Of a DNA stretch of 64,000 nt, positions 56,161 through 64,000 are shown piece by piece. This DNA comes from Leptospira fletcheri (GTDB taxonomy: Bacteria > Spirochaetota > Leptospiria > Leptospirales > Leptospiraceae). The stretch spans positions 992,001 through 1,056,000 of the forward strand of contig NZ_RQET01000004.1 in assembly GCF_004769195.1 (NCBI RefSeq). The letters are read 5' to 3'. A model generated the notes under the pieces. That model searched no databases. It saw nothing but the letters and a program-made list of their open reading frames with translations, and was not told the origin of the DNA. Position 1 is the stretch's first letter, and each line of letters starts with the position of its first letter. The position numbers were made by a program, and so were the translations under genes.

Positions 56161-56799
56161 TTAAGAGTCGTAAAAAACGAAGTACACATGTTTCCCTCCT
56201 AATTGCAGTGATACCGGTAGGGGATCCTTGCTCGGCCGTATTCCGAGAGCACTCAAAAATTGATGAAAGTCATCGTATAAACTCTTATCTCCTCCGAAGC
56301 CCTGGATGAGGAAAATTCCCTGAGGTGTGGAAAAATCGTCCATGAAAGTAATTAGGGAATAAAGGCGGCGTATCAGTTGGAATCGCAAGTGCAAAGCTTC
56401 CTTTTCCGGAATCCCGAGAGATTCCAAGAGTCGGAAGAGTTTTTGGGACCTTGCCGGGGATTCCGCAAGCCAATCTCGGATTCTGGGCCCCAGAGTTTCT
56501 TTCCCTTCCACTGTTAGGATCCAAAGTCCTTTGTGATTTTTGCAAAAAGCTAGGAGATCCGTTTGGGACCTTTGGGTTAAAACGGGCATGGGGATTTTGA
56601 ATTGCGGAATTCCGAAAAGAAGTTTGAGATCTTCCAATTCTGAAATTCGATTCAATTGCCGTGACAGTCCGGCTGGAATTCCGTTCGCTTCTTGCCATTC
56701 TCTGGCCAATTCGAATGCTGGAAGTCCTTGCATAAAATGCTCGGGGCTATAGAGCAAATCTTTCCATTCGTAAAAATGACGGATTTCCTTTAGGAACAT
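56161..56799 (-). CDS. Protein with nuclease-like D...ExK pattern (DUF6946-like)
   Basis: The 212-residue protein resembles a family I recall as DUF6946. AFELAREWQ near residue 28, then GIPQFKIPMP, TDLLAFCKNH and ILTVEGKETLG give D81, E98 and K100, the spacing of a PD-(D/E)XK nuclease core. The C-terminal half is helical and ends in a strand. It is a soluble protein of unknown role. It may be a nuclease or a lost one. It is convergent with the XRE pair; there is no clear cognate partner. Confidence 0.65.
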   Translation of the reverse strand: MFLKEIRHFYEWKDLLYSPEHFMQGLPAFELAREWQEANGIPAGLSRQLNRISELEDLKLLFGIPQFKIPMPVLTQRSQTDLLAFCKNHKGLWILTVEGKETLGPRIRDWLAESPARSQKLFRLLESLGIPEKEALHLRFQLIRRLYSLITFMDDFSTPQGIFLIQGFGGDKSLYDDFHQFLSALGIRPSKDPLPVSLQLGGKHVYFVFYDS

Positions 56800-56814
56800 A
56801 CTTGTCTCGAATGT

Positions 56815-56820
56815 ATTATA
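56815..56820 (-). promoter_or_regulatory. Perfect -10 box for the 56161 gene
   Basis: On the minus strand TATAAT lies 16 bases before the ATG at 56799, in an AT-rich stretch. No good -35 is found at 17 bases (TTGATT is 20 away). Transcription would begin about 8-10 bases before the start codon, leaving almost no leader. Confidence 0.45.
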
Positions 56821-57044
56821 TCCTATTTCAGAATAATATAAATCAAGTAAAATATTTTAAAATGGAATATTCCTTTCTTGATCTATCTCAAGCGCAGCGG
56901 AGGAATTATTGTTCCGAAGAAGAGGGTCAAGGATTCCTTCGGTTCACGTTATGCGGATTTGGGAAGGTCGTTTGGGATTTTTCTTATTTTCTCTTGTAGT
57001 AGAAGGAGTCCGCTTTGCAGGTTTTGGGAGAGGCTATTGCGTAG

Positions 57045-57077
57045 AAAAAAAGAAGGCAAACCGATTCCCTTGCCTTC
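57045..57077 (-). terminator. Rho-independent terminator of the 57122 lipoprotein gene
   Basis: GAAGGCAA (57052-57059) and TTGCCTTC (57070-57077) form a perfect 8-bp stem with a 10-base loop. On the minus strand seven T follow (57051 to 57045). It lies 45 bases after the stop of the minus-strand lipoprotein gene. It is the clearest intrinsic terminator in the window, within the otherwise gene-free 56800-57121 gap. Confidence 0.85.
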
Positions 57078-57121
57078 CAGGAGTTTTGCAAAGGATCGGT
57101 TTGCCGGAGAGATCGTGGCGA

Positions 57122-57859
57122 TTAGAATAAGTTATTCAAGGTAGCGCATTGTCCTATGGCGGTGTTTCTTGCGGATCCATAGGTACATGCAATGCTAATC
57201 AACGTAGGGGCTGCCGCTGTGGGAGTCGTTGCGCTCCAGAGAAATTGGGTGTTTGGAAAATCCGCATTTATCTTTGCCAAGGTTGCCGCGGTGCAGGATG
57301 CTTCGCTTGCTGCCGATGCATATAAGGAGATCACTGCTTCGTACGCAAACGTTTGGTATTGGGAAACGCTTGCGGTTCCGATCGATGCCAATTGTGAGGG
57401 GGTTAAAGAAGGCCATGTTTTGGTCACGCTTGCCATTCCTTCCGTCACTATACTGGAAAGGGGAGTCCATTGCATTCCGGCTACGAGGGAGTTCCAGGTG
57501 GTTTGGTTGGCCGGAGCCGAAGAATTGATTAGATTTTGGATGTAATTGCTCGTGTTCGTACATCCGGAAATGCCCTGAGCGATCGCTAACGTTGCTTTTA
57601 GTTGGGACACTCCGATTGCCTGCGTCGAATTCGGATCCGTTCCGAAAATCGTTGCCTGGTTGCAGGAGCTGGAAGGAACAGGGGTGAGTGTGGACATGTA
57701 GCTATTCGCTGCAATTTTTTGGGTCTGCGCGCAATTTCCCGAAGTCAATAGAAGCAAAGCGGCAATCGTTTCTTGGTCCTTATTGTCGTGTTTCTTGGCA
57801 CAATTTGCGAATACGGAAATGCATAGAAATGCGAATCCGATGAATTTTATTTTTCCCAT
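57122..57859 (-). CDS. Ala/Ser/Thr-rich lipoprotein
   Basis: ATG 57859 (GGAG upstream) gives 245 residues with a lipoprotein signal ending SVFANC. The mature part is rich in Ala, Ser, Thr and Asn, with six or more cysteines spread through it (SSSCNQ, ISGCTN, EASCTA, SIACTY, GQCATL). It contains no domain I recognise and may be a helical outer-membrane lipoprotein. It is followed by a strong terminator and preceded by a 22-bp AT palindrome. Confidence 0.78.
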   Translation of the reverse strand: MGKIKFIGFAFLCISVFANCAKKHDNKDQETIAALLLLTSGNCAQTQKIAANSYMSTLTPVPSSSCNQATIFGTDPNSTQAIGVSQLKATLAIAQGISGCTNTSNYIQNLINSSAPANQTTWNSLVAGMQWTPLSSIVTEGMASVTKTWPSLTPSQLASIGTASVSQYQTFAYEAVISLYASAASEASCTAATLAKINADFPNTQFLWSATTPTAAAPTLISIACTYGSARNTAIGQCATLNNLF

Positions 57860-57935
57860 ACGATATCTTATCTCCATTGGGCGTTATTTCTGGGCTAGTT
57901 TGTCGGATCGGTTTTATTTTTGTCTATTAAATAAT

Positions 57936-57957
57936 AAATTATTTTATAAAATAATTT
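57936..57957. promoter_or_regulatory. Perfect 22-bp AT-only palindrome upstream of the 57122 lipoprotein gene
   Basis: AAATTATTTTA (57936-57946) is followed directly by its exact complement TAAAATAATTT (57947-57957). It is centred 87 bp before the ATG at 57859, in a 317-bp gap between divergent genes with no other clear content. It could be an operator for a dimeric repressor. It resembles no site I can name with confidence. Confidence 0.5.
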
Positions 57958-58176
57958 TATGGTTGATTTTGCCTTAATCTGGGTTAAATCGAGGGGAAGG
58001 TCTGTCAGGTCGCTTTTTATGCCGAATTTACCGTATTGCCTTGCTGGAAAGTAGGGAAAAGTAACGGGTTTTTGCAAATCAGGGAAAGGAGCTGAACGGA
58101 CTAAAATTGCCCTGGAGGAGGTTTCTTTCGTCCTTCTTGAATGTAAGAGGGCAAAATCCAATCGATAGGTTTTAGA

Positions 58177-58941
58177 GTGATTTTTCTTTTTTGCCCATTT
58201 GCGTCCGAGAGGATTTCGTCTTTCGAAAGAGGGACAGCTCGGCCTTTCCGATTTCTTTTTTCGCCGTTTGTCGCGTCCATTTTCCTCCTTTATGCCTGCC
58301 GGTCTCCGTTCGAGACGATCGATTTTTCCGCGGCGTCCCAGGCGGAACCGAATGTGCATTCCTTTCGGTACAGGAATACGGGGAAGATCGTCTTTGTAGA
58401 AATCGACGAACATAGATCCGGCCAAGCCGATACTTGGCAATGGGTCAGCACGGATCCGAAAAGATCGGACAAATCGAATATCCTTTATAGAGAGCAGATT
58501 ACGAAGCCAGGAAATGCAGTAGATACCAAATCCTACTACGGACCGAACAATTTCCGGATCGTAGATTTGCTGGATACGAACGGGGACGGAGTCTTTGAAA
58601 CCTCGATCTATTATAATTGGAATGCGGTTCCTCAAGCGCTAACGGGAACAGTCGCACGAATCGAATCGAATACGGATGGAAAGCAAGGAGTGAATCTTTG
58701 GATTTATCCTCCGGTTCGAATGGAGATCGATACGGACGAAGACGGAAAGCCGGACCGATTTACGGAAAATGAGGAGGTTGTCGCGGAGGAATATTCTAAA
58801 TTCATAAAGGAGAAGGGAATATCTGCGGTTCGTTTCCGGAGTTTAGATCCCGATAAATCTTGGGCCTTGCATCCTTCCCGCATTCCGGAAGGAAAAAATA
58901 GGGGAGTCGTTTCCGGCTCGTTTTCCTCGTTTCCGAAATGA
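58177..58941 (+). CDS. Lipoprotein with EF-hand-like calcium loops
   Basis: The frame from GTG 58177 gives 254 residues. A long basic start precedes the hydrophobic part (FLFSPFVASIFLLYAC), which ends in a lipobox. Two loops, DTNGDGVFE and DTDEDGKPD, follow the D-x-[DN]-x-D-G pattern of calcium-binding EF-hand/dockerin repeats. They lie about 60 residues apart in the mature part. It is probably a surface or periplasmic lipoprotein. The start is uncertain and a later one may be used. Confidence 0.68.
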   Translation: MIFLFCPFASERISSFERGTARPFRFLFSPFVASIFLLYACRSPFETIDFSAASQAEPNVHSFRYRNTGKIVFVEIDEHRSGQADTWQWVSTDPKRSDKSNILYREQITKPGNAVDTKSYYGPNNFRIVDLLDTNGDGVFETSIYYNWNAVPQALTGTVARIESNTDGKQGVNLWIYPPVRMEIDTDEDGKPDRFTENEEVVAEEYSKFIKEKGISAVRFRSLDPDKSWALHPSRIPEGKNRGVVSGSFSSFPK

Positions 58942-59202
58942 TTCTCTTTGTTCCGTAGGCACAGCGGTCCGGTTCTCGGAAAATTCCGCAATTACATCGG
59001 GTCCTATAGAGTTCTTATATTTCGCTTATTATTTCCGAGTCTCGGGTGGAACCTGTTTTCGGATTTCTGAATATCTCTTTTTCGTTTTACAAACCCGTTT
59101 CATTTTTTTCCGTCCTTAAGGGAAGGATCAGTTTACAAAAAAGAAAAAGTAGGGAATGGCTCTTGACTTCTTTATTGATAAACGAAATTCTTTCAGTTAA
59201 AC

Positions 59203-59556
59203 ATGGGATCGAAACGGATTCTTTCATTCTGTTTTTTAGGAATCGCGTCCTGTCTTTCGAACGACTGTTACGGAAGAAAGGTGCTCGGGCATTTCAACGA
59301 ATTGACGATCGGAGCGGAATACGAGGCAAGCGCTTCGATGGCTGCCGCGGAGCGTGTAAGCACGAAGATCTGCGACAAAATGTTCTTGAACGCTTTCCAA
59401 GTCGGGATTCACAGAGCCAAAACCGATGTGCTCGTGGAAGCCCTCCGCGAAGAAATGAAGAAGGATCCGAAAATCGTGGCGTTTAACGACGTGCACTTCG
59501 AGCACCGATCGGGGTGTTGGCAGATCGAATACACTCCGGAGAGAAAAAAGAAATGA
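59203..59556 (+). CDS. Small lipoprotein, first of an overlapping pair
   Basis: The 117-residue product has a lipoprotein signal (LSFCFLGIASCLSNDC) with Cys at the IASC or SNDC position. The mature part is charged and partly helical, ending EHRSGCWQIEYTPERKKK. No family is recognised. The next lipoprotein gene starts inside its stop codon (ATGA), so the two are translated together. Confidence 0.68.
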   Translation: MGSKRILSFCFLGIASCLSNDCYGRKVLGHFNELTIGAEYEASASMAAAERVSTKICDKMFLNAFQVGIHRAKTDVLVEALREEMKKDPKIVAFNDVHFEHRSGCWQIEYTPERKKK

Positions 59557-59969
59557 ATCGCTCGATTCTGATCCTTCTTGTGCTCCTACTTTTTCTACAG
59601 AATTGTCTTTATGAAAAAGGGTATATTCGCAGGGTGCAGCTTCATCCGAACGGGGAAATTCCTGCGGAAAAAGCCGAAAATCCGCAGCCGAATCGGGTTC
59701 AATTTCGGAAATGCATGTACTCTTTCGTGGCCTTATTTTGGTACAACCGTCCTTTTCCGGCTTCTTGGAACGATATTATCGCGGATCCAAGCACGGACGA
59801 AAAGCATTCCATGCGATTGAAAAACGCAGTGATCTACATAGACGGGATCGATTTCTTTCCGCCCTGGACGGTTTTTATGCTTTTTCTACCTTTCCCCACG
59901 GTTCCGATTATGAGAACCTGCGGAGTCGTGGAAGGAGAAGTGACCGGCACTTCCGCCCGGACCTTCTAA
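59553..59969 (+). CDS. Small lipoprotein, second of an overlapping pair
   Basis: ATG 59553 overlaps the previous stop (ATGA), with GGAGAG upstream, giving 138 residues. The signal ends LLFLQNC. Strands such as NAVIYIDGIDFFP and PWTVFMLFLPFP in the mature part hint at a hydrophobic, membrane-near protein. The family is unknown. Together with its overlapping neighbour it may form a two-lipoprotein complex. Confidence 0.68.
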   Translation: MNRSILILLVLLLFLQNCLYEKGYIRRVQLHPNGEIPAEKAENPQPNRVQFRKCMYSFVALFWYNRPFPASWNDIIADPSTDEKHSMRLKNAVIYIDGIDFFPPWTVFMLFLPFPTVPIMRTCGVVEGEVTGTSARTF

Positions 59970-60098
59970 GCCTGCCTAGAATTTTCTCGCAGTTTCTGAG
60001 AATGCGACATAAGATTAAAGTTTCCTTCCGGAAAATCTCATCTTCTTTTCCTCCTAGCATAAATAGTGCCAAACGAATGGAATCCAACCGCTAAAACC

Positions 60099-60128
60099 TT
60101 GACCTAGGACCCAGGGCAAAAATACTGT
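60099..60128 (+). promoter_or_regulatory. Candidate promoter of the tRNA-secE-nusG-ribosomal operon
   Basis: TTGACC (60099-60104) and TACTGT (60123-60128) with an 18-base spacer lie about 40 bp before the first tRNA gene. The -35 matches five of six bases and the -10 matches weakly. Confidence 0.45.
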
Positions 60129-60169
60129 GTATTTCTAGCTTCCCTACCTGGGAGCGGATAGCAAGACAT

Positions 60170-60242
<73 letters not shown>

Positions 60243-60257
60243 GTTTTACGATTTTAA

Positions 60258-60328
<71 letters not shown>

Positions 60329-60374
60329 CAAGGAACGGTTGTTTGGTGAGCGCCAAAGCACAGGAAGGAAACGA

Positions 60375-60557
60375 GTGAAGTTAAACGCTTTTATACAAGA
60401 ATGCCGCGAAGAACTGAAAAAAGTCCAGTGGCCCAATCGCCAAGAAGTGGTTCAATCCACCTTCGTGGTTTTGGGGACAGTTCTCTTCTTCTCCACGTTC
60501 CTTTTTCTTTCGGATATGGCCTTTGTTCGGCTTCTCACCGGATTTTGGAATCTGTAA
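60375..60557 (+). CDS. secE: Preprotein translocase subunit SecE
   Basis: GTG 60375, with AGGAAGGAA just before it, gives 60 residues, the single-helix SecE of most bacteria. [21 protein letters not shown] is the conserved cytoplasmic amphipathic helix, followed by one transmembrane segment. SecE holds SecY in the translocon. A longer frame from 60339 is rejected. nusG follows 33 bp later. Confidence 0.95.
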   Translation: MKLNAFIQECREELKKVQWPNRQEVVQSTFVVLGTVLFFSTFLFLSDMAFVRLLTGFWNL

Positions 60558-60590
60558 GGATAGGGAAGCGAGGCGGCAAAGGAAGTCATC

Positions 60591-61136
60591 ATGGGTGAAT
60601 TGAAATGGTACGCGCTGCAGACCTATTCCGGTCACGAGAATAAGGTGCAGAAGAATTTGGAGAAACTGGTCACCCAGCGGAAACTGGAGGATAAGATCCC
60701 GCAAATTCGCATCCCTACCATGGATGTCGCCGAGATGAAACACGGCAAAAAGAAGGTTTCCAAGAAGAAACTGATGCCGGGTTACGTTTTAATCGAAATG
60801 GACATGGACGACGATTTGCGTTTCATGATCCAGAGCCTTCCGTCGGTTTCGACCTTTGTTGGTTCGAAAGACGGTGGCCCAGAGCCCCTTTCCGTCGACG
60901 AGGTCAAAAACCTGTTTGCGGAATCGGGAGAACTCAAATCCGAGGAGCCAGCCGCTCCGAGGTTGTTGTTCAAGGTTGGAGACAGTCTGAAGATCATCGA
61001 CGGACCGTTTGCCAACTTTACCGGAGTCGTAGATGAGATCTTCCCCGACAAGGGAAGGCTCAGAGTGAAGGTGGAGATTTTCGGAAGATCCACCCCTGTG
61101 GAATTGGATTATCTGCAGGTCAAAACCGAACCCTGA
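60591..61136 (+). CDS. nusG: Transcription termination/antitermination factor NusG
   Basis: The 181-residue product has an NGN domain (KWYALQTYSGHENKVQKNL at the start, MPGYVLIEM near residue 63) and a C-terminal KOW domain (GDSLKIIDGPFANFTGVVDEI). It binds RNA polymerase, raises elongation and works with Rho and the ribosome. It is in the standard order before rplK. Confidence 0.97.
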   Translation: MGELKWYALQTYSGHENKVQKNLEKLVTQRKLEDKIPQIRIPTMDVAEMKHGKKKVSKKKLMPGYVLIEMDMDDDLRFMIQSLPSVSTFVGSKDGGPEPLSVDEVKNLFAESGELKSEEPAAPRLLFKVGDSLKIIDGPFANFTGVVDEIFPDKGRLRVKVEIFGRSTPVELDYLQVKTEP

Positions 61137-61177
61137 CCGGTGGGGGTACCGGGAGAAACAAATAAGGTGTTTCGCCA

Positions 61178-61606
61178 ATGGCAGCAAAGAAAGTCGTAAA
61201 GCAGATCAAGCTCCAAGTGGAAGCTGGTAAGGCCAACCCGGCGCCTCCCGTAGGCCCCGCCCTCGGTCAGGCCGGTTTGAATATCATGGAGTTCTGCAAG
61301 CAATTCAACGAAAGGACTAAGGCCCAGATCGGCCTCAAGCTTCCCGTAGTCATCACAGTGTTCTCCGATCGGAGTTTCACGTTCATTACCAAGTCTCCCC
61401 CGGCGGCTCTTCTGGTGAAGAAGGCGATCGGTTTAGAGACCGGTTCCGCTACCCCTCACACCGTAAAGGTGGGAAAGATCACTCGTAAACAGCTCGAAGA
61501 GATCGCAAAAACCAAAATGGAAGACCTCAACGCCAATGATTTGGACGCTGCGGTTCAGATCATCGCAGGTACTTGCCGTTCTATGGGCGTCTCGGTGGAA
61601 GGATAA
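61178..61606 (+). CDS. rplK: 50S ribosomal protein L11
   Basis: The 142-residue protein has the L11 marks [22 protein letters not shown] and, near the end, [19 protein letters not shown]11 binds 23S rRNA in the GTPase-associated region. AAGGTG precedes the ATG. rplA follows after 5 bp. Confidence 0.98.
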   Translation: MAAKKVVKQIKLQVEAGKANPAPPVGPALGQAGLNIMEFCKQFNERTKAQIGLKLPVVITVFSDRSFTFITKSPPAALLVKKAIGLETGSATPHTVKVGKITRKQLEEIAKTKMEDLNANDLDAAVQIIAGTCRSMGVSVEG

Positions 61607-61611
61607 GAACG

Positions 61612-62304
61612 ATGAAGCGCGGAAAGAAATATCGTGCTGCGAAAGAAAACATCGACAGCACCAAAGTATATCCCGTCGAAAAAGCGGTGGAATTGGCAAA
61701 AGCCTCTTCCTACACTAAATTCGATGGAACGATAGAAATCGCAACGAAAGTCAATTATAAGTCTCTGCAGAATATCCGGGGAACGATTTCCCTTCCTCAC
61801 GGAACCGGAAAACTGGTTCGTGTTTTGGTTTTTTGCAAAGGGGATAAGCAGAACGAAGCCAAGGCCGCAGGAGCGGAATTCGTGGGAGACGCCGATCTGA
61901 TCGAAAAGGTCGCCGGCGGTTGGACGGATTTCGATGCTTGCGTCGCTACTCCTGACATGATGAAGGATGTAGGTAAGCTGGGGCCGATCTTGGGGCGCAA
62001 AGGTTTGATGCCGAAACCCAAAGCAGGCACCGTTACGAACGACGTTGCAAAGGCAGTGGGCGAACTCAAATCGGGAAGGATCGAATATCGTCCCGACAAA
62101 GGCGGAGTTGTCCATCTAGGAGTAGGCAAGGTCAGCTTTGACCAAACGAAACTCGTGGAAAATATTCGTACCGTAGTTCAAACCCTTCTCCGGGACAAAC
62201 CCTCGGATGCCAAGGGCGATTACCTGAAAACCTTCGCAGTCTCGCCGACTATGGGCGCAGGGATTAAGGTCGACGTTAAGGAACTGGTCAACTCGGCCCT
62301 CTAA
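61612..62304 (+). CDS. rplA: 50S ribosomal protein L1
   Basis: ATG 61612 (AAGGA upstream) gives 230 residues. KFDGTIEIATKVNYK, GPILGRKGLMPKPKAGTV and a final strand with SPTMGAGIKVD mark L1, which binds the L1 stalk and can repress its own operon by binding the leader. An earlier in-frame start lies inside rplK and is rejected. Confidence 0.98.
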   Translation: MKRGKKYRAAKENIDSTKVYPVEKAVELAKASSYTKFDGTIEIATKVNYKSLQNIRGTISLPHGTGKLVRVLVFCKGDKQNEAKAAGAEFVGDADLIEKVAGGWTDFDACVATPDMMKDVGKLGPILGRKGLMPKPKAGTVTNDVAKAVGELKSGRIEYRPDKGGVVHLGVGKVSFDQTKLVENIRTVVQTLLRDKPSDAKGDYLKTFAVSPTMGAGIKVDVKELVNSAL

Positions 62305-62331
62305 GGTCCGAAGACAGGGAGAGGAATCAAT

Positions 62332-62865
62332 ATGCCCAGCCAGGAAAAACACGAAGCAGTCGCCCAATTGAAGGGCAAACTTGAAGAGAGCAGCGACTTT
62401 ATCCTCGCTAGCTACAGCGGTCTGACCGTAGAGGAAATCACCGGTCTCCGCGCGAAACTCCGGAAAGAAGGCTCGGAGATGAAGGTAGTCAAGAACAACC
62501 TTTTCCTCCTCGCACTCAAAGAATCGGAAAAGCATAAGGATAAGAACATCGCTTTTGGGCCCGAATACCAAGGACCCTTAGCGGCTATTTTTTCGAACGA
62601 GAACCTACCGTCCGTAGCGAAAGTCCTAAAGGAATACGCAAAGGCTAATAAGAACCTGATCCTAAAGGCAGGCTATTTGGACGGATCGGTATTGGATGCG
62701 AACGGAGTAGAGGCGATCGCAGGTCTGCCGAGCAGAGAACAACTCTTGGCTCAGATCGCAGGTGGTCTCAACGGTCCGGCACGGAGCATAGCTTCCGGAG
62801 TCAACCAGATCATCGCAAGCCTCGCACGCGCTATCCAAGCGGTTGCGGAAAAGAACAACCAGTAG
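62332..62865 (+). CDS. rplJ: 50S ribosomal protein L10
   Basis: The 177-residue protein has the L10 pattern: [23 protein letters not shown] near residue 23, [12 protein letters not shown], and the C-terminal helix [18 protein letters not shown] that holds L7/L12 dimers. GAGGAATC precedes the ATG. It forms the stalk base with L7/L12. Confidence 0.97.
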   Translation: MPSQEKHEAVAQLKGKLEESSDFILASYSGLTVEEITGLRAKLRKEGSEMKVVKNNLFLLALKESEKHKDKNIAFGPEYQGPLAAIFSNENLPSVAKVLKEYAKANKNLILKAGYLDGSVLDANGVEAIAGLPSREQLLAQIAGGLNGPARSIASGVNQIIASLARAIQAVAEKNNQ

Positions 62866-62910
62866 AACACATTTAGTATAAAGGACCATACGGAATCAAA
62901 GGAGCACCCA

Positions 62911-63297
62911 ATGTCTACCACTGAAGCGTTATTAGAGCAAATCGGCAAGCTGACCCTGGTCGAAGCAGCCGACCTAGTTAAAAAAATGGAGGAGAAGTTC
63001 GGAATTTCCGCAGCGGCTCCCGTAGCAGTTGCCGCAGTCGGCGGAGCAGCACCAGCTGCAGGCGGAGCGGCCGAAGAGCCCGCATCCTTTAACGTAGTAC
63101 TGAAAGGCTTCGGAGACAAGAAAATCGAAGTTATTAAAGTAGTTCGTGAAATCACCGGTCTCGGCTTGAAAGAAGCGAAAGACCTGGTAGAAGCCGGCGG
63201 GAAATCGGTGAAAGAAGGCGTTGCAAAAGCCGAAGCCGAAGACATCAAAAAGAAATTAGAAGCGGTTGGCGCTCAAATCGAACTCAAGGCTGTCTAA
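62911..63297 (+). CDS. rplL: 50S ribosomal protein L7/L12
   Basis: The 128-residue protein shows the L7/L12 N-terminal helices ([18 protein letters not shown]), an Ala/Gly-rich hinge (about 35-55), and a C-terminal domain with [21 protein letters not shown] and [12 protein letters not shown]. Four copies sit on the stalk and recruit factors. AAAGGAG precedes the ATG. Confidence 0.98.
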   Translation: MSTTEALLEQIGKLTLVEAADLVKKMEEKFGISAAAPVAVAAVGGAAPAAGGAAEEPASFNVVLKGFGDKKIEVIKVVREITGLGLKEAKDLVEAGGKSVKEGVAKAEAEDIKKKLEAVGAQIELKAV

Positions 63298-63347
63298 TCT
63301 GTTCGGGGCTAGTCTCCTAGATACCAGATTACAATCCTTTCACTTAG

Positions 63348-63383
63348 GCAAGGAGGCCCGTTGGACCTCCTTGCTTTATTGCT
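63348..63383 (+). terminator. Attenuator-like hairpin between rplL and rpoB
   Basis: GCAAGGAGG (63348-63356) and CCTCCTTGC (63366-63374) form a perfect 9-bp stem, followed by TTTATTGCTTTT. A partial terminator at this place is known to lower rpoB transcription relative to ribosomal protein genes in other bacteria. Confidence 0.7.
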
Positions 63384-63431
63384 TTTATCCACATAATTTA
63401 TGATTTTTTACGTTTCATCAGGGGGCATCCG

Positions 63432-64000
<569 letters not shown>

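Noticed and set aside
55214..56799. XRE pair plus nuclease-like protein considered as a toxin-antitoxin module
   Set aside because: The candidate toxin is convergent, has its own -10 box, and is larger than usual; there is no overlap or shared operon.
57895..58635. 246-residue open frame on the minus strand opposite the EF-hand lipoprotein gene
   Set aside because: The plus-strand gene has a lipobox and two calcium-loop motifs; the minus frame reads as low-complexity basic peptide and runs through the 22-bp palindrome.
59046..59486. 146-residue plus-strand frame overlapping the first of the paired lipoprotein genes
   Set aside because: The overlapping frame at 59203 has a lipobox and couples to the next gene by ATGA; this one does not.
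62751..63248. 165-residue open frame opposite rplJ/rplL on the minus strand, rich in Ala and Ser
   Set aside because: It mirrors the strong codon bias of the ribosomal protein genes and has no ribosome site or recognisable domain.

Overview
The window looks like a chromosomal segment of a spirochaete of the genus Leptospira. The evidence is indirect but consistent: many lipoproteins with short spirochaetal lipoboxes, many PAS, hybrid-kinase and SpoIIE-phosphatase proteins, flagellar genes (fliD, a motA-like gene), frequent TTG/GTG starts, and several compact gene families I associate with that genus. The species cannot be named from sequence reading alone. No insertion sequence, prophage, CRISPR array or rRNA was seen; most of the window reads as ordinary core and genus-level chromosome.

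Layout. 1-5.9 kb: a two-gene sensor-kinase operon running off the left edge, an alpha/beta hydrolase and an unknown protein. 5.2-9.8 kb (minus): ppk1, a GlcD-type FAD oxidase, a small TMEM220-like membrane protein and a DUF374 acyltransferase, overlapping and probably co-transcribed. 10-18 kb: secreted proteins, a rhomboid-fold protein with a zinc tail, an acyl-CoA dehydrogenase behind a DesT-like palindrome, lipoproteins, then fliD with a coupled gene of unknown function. 18-22 kb (minus): two overlapping paralogous 7TM-PAS-SpoIIE phosphatases. 22-33 kb: ribF, a STAS protein, a J-domain/manA/HNH run, a large hybrid kinase, a K+/H+ antiporter and an orphan motA-like gene. 33.0-33.5 kb: a gene-free, hairpin-rich stretch that looks like a decayed dispersed repeat.

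33.5-41.3 kb holds a cellulose-synthase-like glycosyltransferase and then a tight run of overlapping genes: a small Cys-rich protein, a reduced RnfC-like iron-sulphur protein, an RnfD-like membrane protein, PtsN, two peptide-type ABC permeases without ATPase or binding protein, and a PEGA protein. This run is the best candidate for an undescribed functional unit. 41-49 kb: folC and aroE, a glycosyltransferase with a histidine-kinase-like ATPase, then a degenerate amidohydrolase, an S1-domain protein and trmL. 48.6-57 kb: an RsbW-like ATPase, uvrB, a rhomboid protease, cutA, a class C beta-lactamase-type hydrolase, a HAD phosphatase, two XRE paralogues with palindromes on their start codons, and a protein with a nuclease-like D...ExK pattern. 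57-60 kb: lipoproteins.

60.1-64 kb is the classic transcription-translation operon: tRNA-Thr(GGT), tRNA-Trp(CCA), secE, nusG, rplK, rplA, rplJ, rplL, an attenuator-like hairpin, and the start of rpoB, cut by the right edge.

Genes for partner-switching signalling recur across the window (two PP2C/SpoIIE phosphatases, one STAS protein, two kinase-fold ATPases), but they are not adjacent, so a common circuit is inference. All family names come from motif recognition by eye; no similarity search was run.
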